From Gimesia benthica (GTDB lineage: Bacteria > Planctomycetota > Planctomycetia > Planctomycetales > Planctomycetaceae), in NCBI RefSeq assembly GCF_009720525.1, contig NZ_CP043930.1, forward strand, positions 2,267,501 to 2,331,500: a stretch of 64,000 nucleotides of DNA, in the 5' to 3' direction. The notes below the pieces were generated by a model. That model had not been told where the DNA came from. It searched no databases and saw only the letters and a list, made by a program, of their open reading frames with translations. Of this stretch, positions 49,700 through 60,342 are shown one piece after another; positions within the stretch are counted from its first letter, which is position 1, and each line of letters starts with the position of its first letter. The position numbers and the translations under genes are program-made.

Positions 49700-52600
49700 A
49701 TGAATGGCACAAAAATGGATCAGATCGAAAAAAAGTGGGAATTCTGGATCGATGTAGGCGGCACCTTCACAGACTGTATTGCCCGCTCTCCCCGGAATGA
49801 GTTCATCCCCTTTAAGACTCTTAGTTCGGGTATCACGAAAGGTCGTATACAGGAAATCCCTGATCCCACGATCATTATCGATCCTTCCCGGCAGGGTGAC
49901 CCGGCAGACTTCTGGCAGGAATACCAGATCGTATTTCTGAATGAAGCGGGACAGCCCGTGCATTCGGCACAAGTAACTTCCTTTGACACCACCACCGGTT
50001 CCCTGCAATTCACCCCCAGCCTGCCTGAGTCTGTTTCCGTCTCATCCGGCTATGAACTTTCATCCGGCGAAGAAGCACCGGTTCTCGCTATTCGCTGGAT
50101 TCTCGGCCTCAAGAAAACCGAACCGATTTCCAATGTCATTGTGAAACTCGGCACGACACGCGGCACCAATGCTCTGCTCACCCGTAACGGTGCCCGCACC
50201 GCTTTCATCACCACCCGGGGCTTCGCAGATGTGCTCCTGATCGGCAATCAGGATCGCCCCCGGCTATTCGATCTCGTGATCCAGAAACCGGAGCCCCTGT
50301 TCGAAAGCACGGTCGAAATCAACGAGCGAATCGACTCTGAGGGAAGTGTTCTGCAGCCCCCTGACCCGCAAATCATCCGCCAGCAGTTAGCAGAACTCAA
50401 AGCAACCGGTGTCGAATCACTGGCGATCTGCCTGCTGCATTCTTTTGCCAACCCGGAGCATGAAGAACTCGTCGCCCGACTCGCAGAAGAAGCAGGCTTT
50501 GATGAAATCAGTATTTCCAGCCGGCTTTCGCCCCTCATCAAAATCGTCTCCCGCGGCGATACGACGGTTATGGATGCCTACCTGAATCCGATCCTCAAAG
50601 ACTACATCAAGAAGCTCCGCACTCCCCTGGAAAATTGCGAACTTAAACTGATGACCTCCGCCGGTGGTCTGGTTGACGCTTCGCATTTCGTCGGCAAGGA
50701 CAGTATCCTCTCGGGCCCCGCTGGAGGTGTGATTGGTTATTCCCGCGTCGCTGAAATCGCAGGTTTTCCCCGTTCGATCGGCTTCGACATGGGAGGTACC
50801 AGCACCGATGTCTCTCGCTTTGATGGCGTTTATGAGCGGGAATTCGAAACCCGTAAAGCAGGCGTGCGGATTGTTGCCCCGATGCTGAGTATCGAAACTG
50901 TCGCAGCCGGTGGGGGAAGTATCTGCGGATTTGACGGCATCAAGCTCCACGTCGGCCCCGCCAGTGCAGGCGCGGATCCGGGCCCTGCCTGCTATGGACG
51001 AGGTGGCCCCCTGACGGTGACTGACCTGAATCTTTTCCTCGGAAAGATTCTTCCAAGCCGATTTCCGTTTGCTCTCGATCATGGTGCTGTCGAGCAGCGT
51101 CTGACGGCGCTCTGCGAGGAAATCGCTGACTCCCCGATGGGCAAAACATACACTCCTCTCGAACTGGCTGAGGGGTTCCTGCAGATCGCGAATGCCAACA
51201 TGGTACGTGCGATCCGCAACATCTCCGTAGCCCGTGGTTACGATCCTGCAGACTACGTGCTGGTCAGTTTTGGCGGCGCCGGTTCTCAACATGCGTGTGC
51301 CATCGCCCGTTCTCTGGGAATTCATGAAGTACTGATCCATCCTTACTCCGGTATTCTCAGTGCCTTTGGTATCGGTCAGGCCGATGTACGCCGTTTTGGT
51401 CAGCAGTCAGTTCTTGAGACCTGGTCAGATGAATTACAGCAGGAACTGCAGAACCGCTTTTCAGCGCTCGACCAAAGCGTTTACGATGAAGTCCGCGCGG
51501 AAGGCATCCCTCCGGAACGGATCAAAGCCCCCGAGCATTCCCTTGAGATGCGTTACCTTGGCACCGACGCCACGATTCAGGTTCGTTGTCAGCAGGGACT
51601 GGATGAGCGGACGCAGTTCGAACAGGAACATCAGCGACTCTATGGCTACAAACACACGGCGCGAGAAATTGAGGTTACTGCACTCCGTACCGAAATAGTC
51701 GGACTGATGGAAGAGCCCCATTTACCCGCCAAGGAGCCGGTTTCGCGTACCCCTCAACCTGTCGAAACCACAACAGCCTACTTTCAGGGACAGGCCCAGG
51801 AGACCGCCGTTTATCTAAGGGAGGACCTGCAGCCCGGCGATCAGCTCGCAGGCCCCGCGATCATCTGTGAAGCGATCTCGACAGTAATCATCGATCCCGG
51901 CTTCACTGCAGAGATTCTGTCCCGCGGAGAAACGTTGATGCGGGAGACCTCACCGCAGTCAGGCGGCCATGCGGATATCAGCACCGAAGCCGATCCGGTC
52001 ATGCTGGAAATCTTCAACAACCTGTTCGCGTCCATCGCCGAGCAGATGGGAATCACCCTGCAGAAAACATCAATTTCCACCAACGTCAAAGAGAGACTGG
52101 ACTTCAGTTGCGCGGTCTTCTCCGCAACGGGAGACCTCGTCGTAAATGCGCCACATATCCCCGTTCACCTGGGAGCCATGAGTGAAACGGTAAAGCGGAT
52201 CATCGCCGATAATCCGGACCTGGGACCGGGCGATGTGTTCGTGACCAACGATCCGTATCGAGGTGGTTCCCATCTGCCCGACGTAACGGTGATCACTCCC
52301 GTGCATCATCCGGAAAGCGGAGAACTCGTATTTTTTACTGCCAGCCGCGCACATCATGCAGAGATCGGTGGAATTGTTCCCGGCAGTATGCCCCCCTTCT
52401 CTAAGACACTGGCCGATGAAGGTGTGCTGATTCGAAACTTCAAACTGGTCGACCATGGCACCTCCCGTGAAGCTGAACTCCGCGATCTGTTGCTTTCTGG
52501 CGAACATCCTTCGCGTTCGGTGGCTGATAACCTGTCGGATGTCTCCGCGCAGGTTGCGGCTAATAATTGTGGTGTCACATTACTGAATGATCTAGTGCAT

Positions 52601-53554
52601 CGTTATTCCCTGCCGGTCGTCCAAGCTTACATGAAACACATTCAGCAGGCTGCCACCGAAAAGATGCAGCTCGCACTCACTGCGATTGAAGACGGCGACT
52701 ATTCGTTTACCGATCATCTTGATAATGGTGCGCCGCTCTGTGTGAAAATCTCGATCCAGGGGAGTCGTGCTGTTGTCGACTTCACAGGTACTGGACCGGT
52801 GCTGGAGACCAACCTGAATGCGAATCGCGCCATTGTGAACGCGGCTGTGCTCTATGTCTTTCGCTGCCTGATTCAGGAAGACATTCCGCTCAACAGCGGC
52901 GTACTGGCTCCGGTCGAAATCATACTGCCTGAATGCTTCCTGAATCCACCCGAACGGGATTCTCCCGCCGAATGTGCCGCGATGGTGGGAGGCAACGTCG
53001 AAACCTCGCAGCGAACCGTCGATACTCTGCTCGGAGCGTTGGGTAAAGCAGCTGCCAGCCAGGGAACGATGAATAATCTCACTTTCGGCGATGAGACCTT
53101 CGGCTACTACGAAACCATCTGCGGTGGTAGTGGCGCGACCGCAGACAGTGCTGGTACTGACGCCGTCCACACGCATATGACCAATACCCGACTGACCGAT
53201 GCTGAGATTATCGAACGTCGCTATCCGGTTAGACTACATGAATTCTCGATCCGCACTGGATCTGGAGGGGCAGGTCAACACCCGGGAGGAGACGGCATCG
53301 TCCGACGGATCGAATTCCTCAAACCGCTGCGAATCTCACTGCTCTCTGAACGACGGGGCGATTACGCTCCCTTCGGCCTGGATGGTGGAGAACCGGGACA
53401 GATCGGCGAGAATCTGCTGCAGAAAGCTGGCAAGTCGACCGAGGAATCGCTGGGAGGTAAACTCTCCATTTCTGTAGATGCGGGCGATACACTGACCATC
53501 AAAACGCCAGGTGGCGGTGGTTACGGGACACCAGGCAACACACCAGCAAAGTGA
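49700..53554 (+). CDS. 5-oxoprolinase (ATP-hydrolysing), HyuA-HyuB fusion
   Basis: 1284 residues, the normal length of fused 5-oxoprolinase, which opens 5-oxo-L-proline to L-glutamate with ATP. The HyuA half (1-740) has the ATP-fold start [30 protein letters not shown] and [16 protein letters not shown], with GGGGS-like [12 protein letters not shown] after it. The HyuB half (from about 765) has [37 protein letters not shown] and the C-terminal [20 protein letters not shown], ending PGGGGYGTP. No ribosome-binding site is clear for ATG 49700; a second ATG lies at 49715. The D-glutamate-cyclase-family gene close downstream supports an oxoproline role. Confidence 0.92.
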   Translation: MNGTKMDQIEKKWEFWIDVGGTFTDCIARSPRNEFIPFKTLSSGITKGRIQEIPDPTIIIDPSRQGDPADFWQEYQIVFLNEAGQPVHSAQVTSFDTTTGSLQFTPSLPESVSVSSGYELSSGEEAPVLAIRWILGLKKTEPISNVIVKLGTTRGTNALLTRNGARTAFITTRGFADVLLIGNQDRPRLFDLVIQKPEPLFESTVEINERIDSEGSVLQPPDPQIIRQQLAELKATGVESLAICLLHSFANPEHEELVARLAEEAGFDEISISSRLSPLIKIVSRGDTTVMDAYLNPILKDYIKKLRTPLENCELKLMTSAGGLVDASHFVGKDSILSGPAGGVIGYSRVAEIAGFPRSIGFDMGGTSTDVSRFDGVYEREFETRKAGVRIVAPMLSIETVAAGGGSICGFDGIKLHVGPASAGADPGPACYGRGGPLTVTDLNLFLGKILPSRFPFALDHGAVEQRLTALCEEIADSPMGKTYTPLELAEGFLQIANANMVRAIRNISVARGYDPADYVLVSFGGAGSQHACAIARSLGIHEVLIHPYSGILSAFGIGQADVRRFGQQSVLETWSDELQQELQNRFSALDQSVYDEVRAEGIPPERIKAPEHSLEMRYLGTDATIQVRCQQGLDERTQFEQEHQRLYGYKHTAREIEVTALRTEIVGLMEEPHLPAKEPVSRTPQPVETTTAYFQGQAQETAVYLREDLQPGDQLAGPAIICEAISTVIIDPGFTAEILSRGETLMRETSPQSGGHADISTEADPVMLEIFNNLFASIAEQMGITLQKTSISTNVKERLDFSCAVFSATGDLVVNAPHIPVHLGAMSETVKRIIADNPDLGPGDVFVTNDPYRGGSHLPDVTVITPVHHPESGELVFFTASRAHHAEIGGIVPGSMPPFSKTLADEGVLIRNFKLVDHGTSREAELRDLLLSGEHPSRSVADNLSDVSAQVAANNCGVTLLNDLVHRYSLPVVQAYMKHIQQAATEKMQLALTAIEDGDYSFTDHLDNGAPLCVKISIQGSRAVVDFTGTGPVLETNLNANRAIVNAAVLYVFRCLIQEDIPLNSGVLAPVEIILPECFLNPPERDSPAECAAMVGGNVETSQRTVDTLLGALGKAAASQGTMNNLTFGDETFGYYETICGGSGATADSAGTDAVHTHMTNTRLTDAEIIERRYPVRLHEFSIRTGSGGAGQHPGGDGIVRRIEFLKPLRISLLSERRGDYAPFGLDGGEPGQIGENLLQKAGKSTEESLGGKLSISVDAGDTLTIKTPGGGGYGTPGNTPAK

Positions 53555-53725
53555 ATAACAGTTTGTTCACTTTGCCATGAATTAGGTGCTGCTAATTGGG
53601 TTCTCTCGTTTAATATTCGTGAGTTCTGCTTTGTGATTTCGCCCTGCAGTCGGTAAGGTAGCGCTATACCCAATTGAAACGTATCACTCATTATTTATAG
53701 AACAAAACTAAGAAGGAAGAGTACC

Positions 53726-54262
53726 GTGTCTCAAAACCGTCGCGCCGAAGTTGATGCCGCGTTGGCTGATGTTGATTTCGACAAGTTTGATTACCAGGTC
53801 GTCTTTGAAACCACTAAGGGAACCATTCGCATGGACCTCTATCCCGATGTGGCTCCCGGACACTGCAAGAACCTGATCGGACTGACAAAAATCGGATTCT
53901 ATGACGGGATTATCTTTCACCGCGTTATTCCCGATTTCGTGATCCAGGTCGGCTGCCCCCAGGGAACAGGCACCGGTGGTCCGGGTTACACGATCGACGC
54001 GGAATTCAACAATATTCCCCATGAGACCGGCGTGCTCTCGATGGCCCGCACCAGTGACCCGAATTCCGCTGGCTCTCAGTTTTTCATCTGCCTGGGCCGT
54101 GTACCTCACCTGGACAACTCATATACTGTCTTTGGTAGAACCAGCGACAAAGAGAGCGAAGCGGTCGTACTCGAAATCGGTAATGTCGAAACCGACCACG
54201 GCGATCGCCCGCTGGATGAAGTCAAAATCACGAGTTCTGAAGTGATCGCCAAGGAAAAATAA
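53726..54262 (+). CDS. Peptidyl-prolyl cis-trans isomerase, cyclophilin type
   Basis: 178 residues, GTG start with an AAGGAAG site. Cytoplasmic cyclophilin: no signal peptide. Family motifs [13 protein letters not shown] (active-site Arg), [18 protein letters not shown] and YTVFGR are present. Catalyses proline isomerisation in protein folding. It is followed 5 bp later by the D-glutamate-cyclase-family gene, so the two are cotranscribed. Confidence 0.96.
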   Translation: MSQNRRAEVDAALADVDFDKFDYQVVFETTKGTIRMDLYPDVAPGHCKNLIGLTKIGFYDGIIFHRVIPDFVIQVGCPQGTGTGGPGYTIDAEFNNIPHETGVLSMARTSDPNSAGSQFFICLGRVPHLDNSYTVFGRTSDKESEAVVLEIGNVETDHGDRPLDEVKITSSEVIAKEK

Positions 54263-54267
54263 CCGCG

Positions 54268-55065
54268 ATGAGCATTGATCGTGCTTCACTGTTAACCGGT
54301 GCGGCTGTGCGTGAAGCCTGTCGCACCGATCAGTTCTCCGGGCAGACCTCGGGGCTGGCTCCCGGGTTCGCCCAGGCGAATCTGGTGATTCTTCGTGAAG
54401 CCGAGGCAGCTCACTTTCGCGAGTTCTGTGCGAAAAATCCGAAACCCTGCCCTGTCCTGGAAGTGACGGAGGCCGGCAATCCCTGCCCGCGGCAGTCGAC
54501 TCCCGACGCTGATCTCAGGACTGACCTGCCCCGCTACCGTGTCTGGGAATCGGGTGAACTGGTAGAAGAACCGACCAGCATCTCCCACCTCTGGCAAGAC
54601 GACCTGGTGGCATTTCTAATTGGTTGCTCGTTCACCTTTGAAGCAGAAATGATTCGTGCAGGGCTGCCTGTCAGACACATCGATCTGGGTGTTAACGTCC
54701 CCATGTATCGCACGAATGTGCCTTGTGAATCAGCGGGGATCTTTTCCGGTCCACTGGTTGTTTCCATGCGTCCCTTTCTCCCGGCCGATGCAATTCGCGC
54801 GATCCAGATCACCGGGCGTTTCCCGGCTGTCCATGGGGAACCTGTGCATCTGGGGTTTCCTGATCAGCTGGGAATTACCGACCTGAGCCAGCCCGATTTT
54901 GGAGATCCCGTTCCGCTCCATGAGGGAGAATTACCCGTCTTCTGGGCCTGTGGTGTGACGCCGCAAACGGTGTTGATGGAAGCGAAGCCGGAATTTGCGA
55001 TCACGCACAGTCCTGGCTGCATGTTCGTCACTGACTGGAAAGACGAACAACTGGCCACGCGCTAA
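54268..55065 (+). CDS. D-glutamate cyclase family protein (YcsI/DUF1445)
   Basis: 265 residues, the usual length. Family features: the N-terminal [34 protein letters not shown] cut here to its key words REACR and GQTSGLAPG, then [13 protein letters not shown] with a conserved Cys, VPMYRTN, ACGVTPQ and the ending [10 protein letters not shown]. This family, once called putative hydro-lyase, includes the D-glutamate cyclase domain, which makes 5-oxo-D-proline. Its closeness to a 5-oxoprolinase gene here, and of ycsI to the oxoprolinase genes pxpABC in Bacillus, supports a role in oxoproline or D-glutamate metabolism. Confidence 0.9.
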   Translation: MSIDRASLLTGAAVREACRTDQFSGQTSGLAPGFAQANLVILREAEAAHFREFCAKNPKPCPVLEVTEAGNPCPRQSTPDADLRTDLPRYRVWESGELVEEPTSISHLWQDDLVAFLIGCSFTFEAEMIRAGLPVRHIDLGVNVPMYRTNVPCESAGIFSGPLVVSMRPFLPADAIRAIQITGRFPAVHGEPVHLGFPDQLGITDLSQPDFGDPVPLHEGELPVFWACGVTPQTVLMEAKPEFAITHSPGCMFVTDWKDEQLATR

Positions 55066-55074
55066 AACGCGGGT

Positions 55075-55362
55075 TCAGGAGTGAGACTTCAGCTGTGTTG
55101 CAGGCTCGTCTGCTGTAGAGACTTCCGGCAGATGCAGTGATCGGATGCGAAAGTTCTCCCACAGAAGCGAATACGCGAAGCAGGGCTCTCGCTCCAGCGT
55201 GTAAGCTACAGGCTGACTTTCCCAGAAGCTCATCAGATTGCCTTGGGGAGGATTCGTATACAGTCTCTGCTTGCAGCGCGGGCAGAACGTCCCATGGGGA
55301 GTCGCTTGCGTCTCAGCAGACTGATGTTCCAGACAGATTGTCGTTGCGTGTTCGTTTCTCAT
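55075..55362 (-). CDS. Small hypothetical protein with CPRC motif
   Basis: 95 residues from ATG 55362. One zinc-knuckle-like pair (FCPRCKQRL, about residues 27-35) and an upstream Cys and His (CLEHQ) could bind a metal. No family recognised. It converges on the D-glutamate-cyclase gene with a 9-bp gap. No clear ribosome-binding site, so it may not be real. Confidence 0.45.
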   Translation of the reverse strand: MRNEHATTICLEHQSAETQATPHGTFCPRCKQRLYTNPPQGNLMSFWESQPVAYTLEREPCFAYSLLWENFRIRSLHLPEVSTADEPATQLKSHS

Positions 55363-55697
55363 AGCAGCTGAATTATACCGAGCCCGTCCGGGCACTCTCC
55401 AGTTTTTTCTTGAGCCGGCAATCAAGATTTTCAGGGAACCCGAACGGCCTCGCTTTCTCTTCTGGAAATTTGTCTGCTTGCCTGTTCCGATCAGCCACTA
55501 CAGTCCTGAAAAACCGCCTGACCGTCATAACAGGCCATCGGTGGCGACCCATAGCAGGCTGTGTGTCTGATTCCGGGAGTCAATCCCCTGGAATCATCGC
55601 ATCCTGGTTTCCAGTTTGGTATAACAGGGGCTCAGAATCGAACCTGCTCAGGACCGCTGTTCCGTTTAGTTCAACACAGACTCTTGGTACACAACTC
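55363..55697. other. Intergenic region upstream of the DapA-family gene
   Basis: 335 bp. The frame of the downstream aldolase remains open back to 55410, but the added 96 residues show no homology to the family. A tRNA T-arm-like stretch near 55634 fails the stem test. Probably holds the promoter of the four-gene run that follows. Confidence 0.5.
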
Positions 55698-56618
55698 ATG
55701 ACAATTGATCTTTCCACTCAACTGAAGGGAGTGCTCCCTCCGGTCATCACACCGCTGACGTCCGAACGCAGGCTGGATGCAGCGTCAGCAGAATCCGTCT
55801 ACCGTTTCATGCTGAAACAGGGCGCGCATGGACTGTTTCTGTTCGGCACCTCAGGCGAAGGCCCCCTGCTCTGTGAACCAGATCGGGAAGAGGCCACCGA
55901 AATCGCCGTTAAAGTGGTGGATGGCAGCGTCCCGTTACTGGTGGGCGTGATTGCCCCGGGAACCGAACAGATTATCGCACAGGCCAAGGTCGCCAAAGCA
56001 CAGGGTGCGGATGCAGTTGTTGTCTGCCCCCCCTTCTATTATCCGGCGAGCCAGAAAGACATGCTCGTCCACTATCGCACAATTCGGGAAGCAGTCGACA
56101 TTCCGATCTTTGCTTATGACATCCCTGTCATGACGAAAATAAAAATCGAACTCGACACTCTCATGACGCTTGGCAAAGAAGGCACGATCATCGGAGTCAA
56201 AGATTCCAGCGGCGATGCCGTCGGCTTTCATCGACTTGTTGCCAGCAAGCCTCCCGGAATGAAGCTCTTCACCGGTGCGGAGATGCTGGTCCATGCCGTC
56301 ATGATGGCAGGAGCTGACGGCACTGTTCCCGGTCTGGCAAACATAGGTCCTGAACTGTTCGTACAACTCTATGAAGCTGCTGCTGCAGGCAATCACCAGG
56401 AAGCGGTTCGTCTTCAGGAAGCCATCGTCAGATTGTTTGAAGTCTTCGTTTGTCCCAACGGAACCATGAATGTAGGCTACATTATCGGCTCGATGAAAAC
56501 CGCACTGCGTCTCCGCGGCATCATTGAGAATGATACACTGTTCCATCCGTTCCCTGCCTGCACTCCCGAACTGATCGAGCGCACCGAAACAATTATGAAA
56601 GAAGTCGGCTGTCTCTGA
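55698..56618 (+). CDS. Dihydrodipicolinate synthase/N-acetylneuraminate lyase family aldolase
   Basis: 306 residues from ATG 55698, giving the family start LKGVLPPVITPLT. It is a class I aldolase with the Schiff-base Lys in IIGVKDSSGD (about residue 168), the motif FGTSGEGPLL in place of GTTGE, and CPPFYYPASQ. The changes suggest a sugar-acid or pyruvate aldolase rather than true DapA, but the substrate cannot be fixed. It is the first gene of a closely spaced run with mch, an ATP-grasp ligase and an inositol-phosphatase-family gene (gaps 62, 44 and 46 bp). Confidence 0.88.
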   Translation: MTIDLSTQLKGVLPPVITPLTSERRLDAASAESVYRFMLKQGAHGLFLFGTSGEGPLLCEPDREEATEIAVKVVDGSVPLLVGVIAPGTEQIIAQAKVAKAQGADAVVVCPPFYYPASQKDMLVHYRTIREAVDIPIFAYDIPVMTKIKIELDTLMTLGKEGTIIGVKDSSGDAVGFHRLVASKPPGMKLFTGAEMLVHAVMMAGADGTVPGLANIGPELFVQLYEAAAAGNHQEAVRLQEAIVRLFEVFVCPNGTMNVGYIIGSMKTALRLRGIIENDTLFHPFPACTPELIERTETIMKEVGCL

Positions 56619-56680
56619 TAAAATCGACTCTGCCGAGTGCCTGCCATACCAACCTGAATGTGGAATGAATTGAATAAACC

Positions 56681-57631
56681 ATGAGCGGTGTTTTAAACGA
56701 ACGGGCGTGTCAGCTGACAGAACAGCTGCTGGCCAGGTCCGGCGAACTGAAAGTCTTTCCGCATGCCCTGGACAACGGCGCTATTGTCGTTGACTGCGGC
56801 ATAGAGACACCGGCGGGAATACAGGCGGGCCTGCTCCTGGCAAGGATCTGTATGGCGGACCTGGGCGAAGTAAAACTGGTTTCTGGTGAACTCGACGGTC
56901 AGCCTCTCCCCTACCTGCAGGTGCAGACTGATCATGCCGTCGAATCCTGTCTCCTGAGTCAGTATGCCGGCTGGAAAATTAATGTAGGTAAATTCTTCGC
57001 TATGGGCTCCGGTCCGATGCGGGCTGCTGCCGAAGTCGAAGATCTATACCGGATTCTTGCCTTTGGTGAGTCGCCTGAGAAAACGGTCGGTGTGCTGGAA
57101 TCCAATACACTGCCCGACGTCAACGTGGTCGAAAAAATTGCACAATCAACGGGCGTCGATCCGAAGAACATCATGCTTCTGGTTGCTCCCACGTCGAGCA
57201 TCGCCGGTAACATTCAGGTGATTGCCCGCTCGGTAGAGACGGCCATGCATAAACTGTTTGAAAGCAAGTTTGACGTGCATCGTGTCCAGGCGAGCTTCGG
57301 TACTGCACCACTGGCTCCTGTCGCCAAAGATCACCTGACGGGCATCGGACGTACTAATGATGCGATTCTATATGGCAGTGCCGTCACACTCTGGGTGGTC
57401 GGCGACGACGAGTCGCTGCAGGAGATTGGCCCTTCGCTCCCCTCCTGTTCGGCAGCCTGTTATGGCAAACCGTTTCTGGATGTCTTCGCTGAAGCCAACC
57501 ATGACTTTTATGAAATCGACCCGAGTTTCTTCAGTCCTGCCGTTGTCACGTTGCAGAACCTGGAGACCGGTAATGTCTTTCGGTTTGGCGAGATGAATCC
57601 CGATTTGCTCAAGCAGAGCTTCGGACTCTGA
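56681..57631 (+). CDS. mch: Methenyltetrahydromethanopterin cyclohydrolase
   Basis: 316 residues, full length. Mch interconverts methenyl- and 5-formyl-tetrahydromethanopterin in C1 transfer. Visible family segments: NERACQLTEQLL, IETPAGIQAGLLLARICMADLG, YAGWKINVGKFFAMGSGPMRA, LVAPTSSIAGNIQVIARSVE and GIGRTNDAILYG. This archaeal-type pathway is known in methylotrophic proteobacteria and in planctomycetes, where it is likely to serve formaldehyde handling. Other pathway genes (fae, mtdB, fhc) are not in the window. Confidence 0.96.
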   Translation: MSGVLNERACQLTEQLLARSGELKVFPHALDNGAIVVDCGIETPAGIQAGLLLARICMADLGEVKLVSGELDGQPLPYLQVQTDHAVESCLLSQYAGWKINVGKFFAMGSGPMRAAAEVEDLYRILAFGESPEKTVGVLESNTLPDVNVVEKIAQSTGVDPKNIMLLVAPTSSIAGNIQVIARSVETAMHKLFESKFDVHRVQASFGTAPLAPVAKDHLTGIGRTNDAILYGSAVTLWVVGDDESLQEIGPSLPSCSAACYGKPFLDVFAEANHDFYEIDPSFFSPAVVTLQNLETGNVFRFGEMNPDLLKQSFGL

Positions 57632-57675
57632 TACAGCTACCTGTTTCCGATCCCGTTTAGCCAGGAACAAGTTTC

Positions 57676-58599
57676 GTGCGGATTGCCATTCTGGGAAATC
57701 AGGGAAGCTGGTACTGCCATGAGCTTCAGCAGGCTGCGGAAGCTCGCGGGCATTTGTCCTGCACACTCGAATTCCACGATCTCGCAGCCTGGCTCCCTGG
57801 TCTTTCTGCAGAGCAGTTCAACAGCTATGACGCAGATGAGTGTCAGATTGATCTCAATCGGTTTGACGCCCTGGTCATTCGCACGATGCCTCCCGGCTCG
57901 CTGGAACAGGTTATCTTTCGCATGGATTTGCTGGGGCGGCTGGAACAGGCAGGCGTAACCGTATTCAACACTCCCCGAGCCATAGAGTGCGCAGTCGATA
58001 AATATCTGACAACTTCCCGCCTATCGGCAGCGGGACTGCCTGTTCCTGCGACCGCCGTCTGTGAATCCTCAGCAGCGGCAATGCAGCGGTTCGAAGATCT
58101 GGGGGGAGACGTCGTTGTCAAACCGCTGTTTGGTTCTGAAGGACGTGGCATCTTCCGGGTCAGCGATCCCGATCTTGCTTACCGCTCATTCCGCACGCTC
58201 GAACGCACGCAGGCTGTCATCTATCTGCAGCGTTACATTTCTCACCCGGGCTACGACCTGCGAATTCTGATTCTCAATGGTTCCGTCGTTGGAGCAATCC
58301 GCAGACATAATCAGACTGATTTTCGAACCAACATTTCCCGCCAGGGACGAGCGGAAGCTTACTTGCCGACTGAGTCTGAAGTTCAACTGGCGTTGCGGGC
58401 CTGCGAACTGACCCAGGCCGAATTTGCGGGCGTTGATCTGTTGACTCCCGTCGATGCACCTGAGAACCGTTACCTGCTCGAAGTCAATGCGGTACCAGGC
58501 TGGAGAGGACTGCAATCTGCCACAAATGTGAATGTGGCTGCACTGGTGATTGAATATCTGGAACAGAAACGAAACAATGCAGGTGCCAGCCAGACCTGA
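57676..58599 (+). CDS. RimK-family ATP-grasp ligase (H4MPT-associated)
   Basis: 307 residues, GTG start with AGGAA upstream. N-terminal domain RIAILGNQGSWYCHELQQAA, then the ATP-grasp core: PRAIECAVDKYLTTSRLSAAGLPVP, VVVKPLFGSEGRGIFRV (ATP-binding loop), YLQRYISHPGYDLRILILNG and the magnesium-binding FAGVDLL ... LLEVNAVPGWRG. RimK relatives add glutamate or similar residues; in archaea MptN adds glutamate to tetrahydromethanopterin. Position directly after mch suggests a role in making or decorating the H4MPT-type cofactor. That is inference from context. Confidence 0.9.
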   Translation: MRIAILGNQGSWYCHELQQAAEARGHLSCTLEFHDLAAWLPGLSAEQFNSYDADECQIDLNRFDALVIRTMPPGSLEQVIFRMDLLGRLEQAGVTVFNTPRAIECAVDKYLTTSRLSAAGLPVPATAVCESSAAAMQRFEDLGGDVVVKPLFGSEGRGIFRVSDPDLAYRSFRTLERTQAVIYLQRYISHPGYDLRILILNGSVVGAIRRHNQTDFRTNISRQGRAEAYLPTESEVQLALRACELTQAEFAGVDLLTPVDAPENRYLLEVNAVPGWRGLQSATNVNVAALVIEYLEQKRNNAGASQT

Positions 58600-58645
58600 T
58601 TTACGATTTCATCTCTATCACAGCTAACAATAAAGATTCAAAACC

Positions 58646-59566
58646 ATGGAACTCAATTCTCTACTCGACGCATTACAGGCCCATCTTCCCGAAATCCTCC
58701 GCTGGTCCGGTGCGATCGCGAAACGCCTGCGAAATTTCAATATCGCTGTCGAGAATAAATCATCGGGCAGTGCCCTCACTGACGCCCTGACTCTGGCTGA
58801 TCTGACATTGCAGGAATTGATTGTCGCTGCTTTACGGGATCGCGATCCGATTTTTCGTGAGTGTCGCATCGAAGCTGAAGAGAAAACCGGCGACCTGGAT
58901 CGCTTCTCAGAGGACTCTCCCTACGTACTCTCGATCGATCCGATTGATGGCACTAAACAGTATCGTGATAAAACAGCCAACGGTTACTGTGTCATGGTTC
59001 ATCTGCGCGATAGTGAAACGGTCCATTATTCGCTGGTTTATATTCCGGAAACCGCAGAACAGGGCACCTGGGTAGAAGCAGTACACAAAAAAGTGATTTG
59101 TGGTCCAGATGACCTGAGCCGTCCCGCCCGGGAAGTGCTGGATGCGATGCCTGCCATTGATCCTCAGACACGCCCCGATTCACCACGCATCTACCTGATC
59201 GGCTTCCAGGATAAAGACACATCGAACGCCCGACTGGTGACGGAAACCGGACTGGAAGGAGTCCCACCGGATGAAATGCCAGGCAGTATCTATGACCACC
59301 TGGCAACTGGAGCCTTTGGCGGTTCGCTGATCCACACTCCGAATGTCTACGACTTTCCCGTCTCACTGCACATCGCCCGCATCCTGGGTGGCGATGCGGT
59401 CTGGGTACACAATGGCGAGCCGGTTAACTTTCACGAGCACTGGCTCGACGATCGGGCAGACATGCTGCGTCTGCCCGGTATCACGGCCTGCAGCGCCAAT
59501 CCAGAGACGTTAAAAACACTCTGTGAACTGGCAAAAGACTGGAGCCAGGTCCGATATCAGGACTGA
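58646..59566 (+). CDS. Inositol monophosphatase/CysQ-family phosphatase
   Basis: 306 residues. Magnesium-dependent sugar-phosphate or nucleotide phosphatase fold. Metal-binding motifs: IEAEEKTGD (Glu pair), SIDPIDGTKQYRDK and, near the C-terminus, VYDFPVSLHIARILGGDAVW, where the usual WD is YD. Substrates in the family include inositol phosphate, 3'-phosphoadenosine phosphate and fructose bisphosphate. Its position after mch and the ATP-grasp gene recalls other H4MPT clusters, but a specific role is not proven. The end overlaps a convergent methyltransferase gene by 10 bp. Confidence 0.88.
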   Translation: MELNSLLDALQAHLPEILRWSGAIAKRLRNFNIAVENKSSGSALTDALTLADLTLQELIVAALRDRDPIFRECRIEAEEKTGDLDRFSEDSPYVLSIDPIDGTKQYRDKTANGYCVMVHLRDSETVHYSLVYIPETAEQGTWVEAVHKKVICGPDDLSRPAREVLDAMPAIDPQTRPDSPRIYLIGFQDKDTSNARLVTETGLEGVPPDEMPGSIYDHLATGAFGGSLIHTPNVYDFPVSLHIARILGGDAVWVHNGEPVNFHEHWLDDRADMLRLPGITACSANPETLKTLCELAKDWSQVRYQD

Positions 59567-60342
59567 GTTGTGGTAGAAACGGCATCTACTGTAAGATCTT
59601 CAGCAGCTTCCAGCGGTTTAGTCGCTTCGACAATAATTCCGCCCAGCTTCAGGAACTGATGGATCGGTGTAAACCAGTGCTGCTCTTTCCAGGGCAGCCC
59701 TGTCTCTTCGAAGGCCTGCTGGAGTTCAATCCGATTATAGGTTTTGCACTTCCAGGTTGCACTGTTGAGCATTCCGGACAGACGATCTTCAGTCGCCATC
59801 AGAAACAGGCTACCACCGGGCTGCAGAACACGGTGAATTTCTGACAGGCCATGACGGGGATCCGTCAAGTATTCCAGCACCCAGCCACAGGTAACGCAAT
59901 CAAAAGATTCATCCTGAAATGGCAGACAGGTCAAATCTGCTGAAAGATAATCCGGACGTGGACTCCCCATACGAGTTCGCGCCCGTTTCAGCATCTGGTG
60001 TGATAGATCGCAGGCGACTAATCTTGCTTCGGGATGCGTTTCCCGCAGCAGATGTCCCAGAATCTGTCCGGCTCCAGCGCCGATATCCAGGATATTCCGA
60101 AACTCGGTCACATCGAAACGACGAGTTTTGAGAATCCTCCCTACCAGGGGATCATGCAGTGACAGCTTACTGGCCAGATAGAGCACTGCTCCTGCCGGAC
60201 CGTCATATAATTTCCGAGCGGTCGACTGAAACTGGTTTTGGTCCAATTCAGAAGCACCACGAAATTCGATCAGTGAGCGAATCGATTGTTTGAGGCGTTG
60301 CCGCTTTGGATTATTTTTTTGGGGAGAACTTAATGGAGCCAT
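59557..60342 (-). CDS. Class I SAM-dependent methyltransferase
   Basis: 261 residues. Motif I ILDIGAGAGQILGHLL binds S-adenosylmethionine; then LVACDLSHQMLKRA, DYLSADLTCLPFQDESFDCVTCGWVLEYL and the strand HRVLQPGGSLFLMATE. This is the UbiE/type 11 pattern. An N-terminal helical region of about 85 residues precedes it. Substrate unknown. Converges with the phosphatase gene with 10 bp of overlap. Confidence 0.92.
   Translation of the reverse strand: MAPLSSPQKNNPKRQRLKQSIRSLIEFRGASELDQNQFQSTARKLYDGPAGAVLYLASKLSLHDPLVGRILKTRRFDVTEFRNILDIGAGAGQILGHLLRETHPEARLVACDLSHQMLKRARTRMGSPRPDYLSADLTCLPFQDESFDCVTCGWVLEYLTDPRHGLSEIHRVLQPGGSLFLMATEDRLSGMLNSATWKCKTYNRIELQQAFEETGLPWKEQHWFTPIHQFLKLGGIIVEATKPLEAAEDLTVDAVSTTTQS

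Noticed and set aside
49395..49703. 102-codon plus-strand frame before the oxoprolinase gene
   Set aside because: No ribosome-binding site, no domain, biased toward Arg, Ser and His; considered non-coding.
50417..51340. Minus-strand open frame of 307 codons inside the 5-oxoprolinase gene
   Set aside because: Shadow of a conserved coding sequence; no homology features or start site.
55621..55655. tRNA T-arm-like sequence (minus strand GGTTCGATTC)
   Set aside because: The bases flanking the loop do not form the 5-bp T stem and no acceptor or anticodon stem is found.
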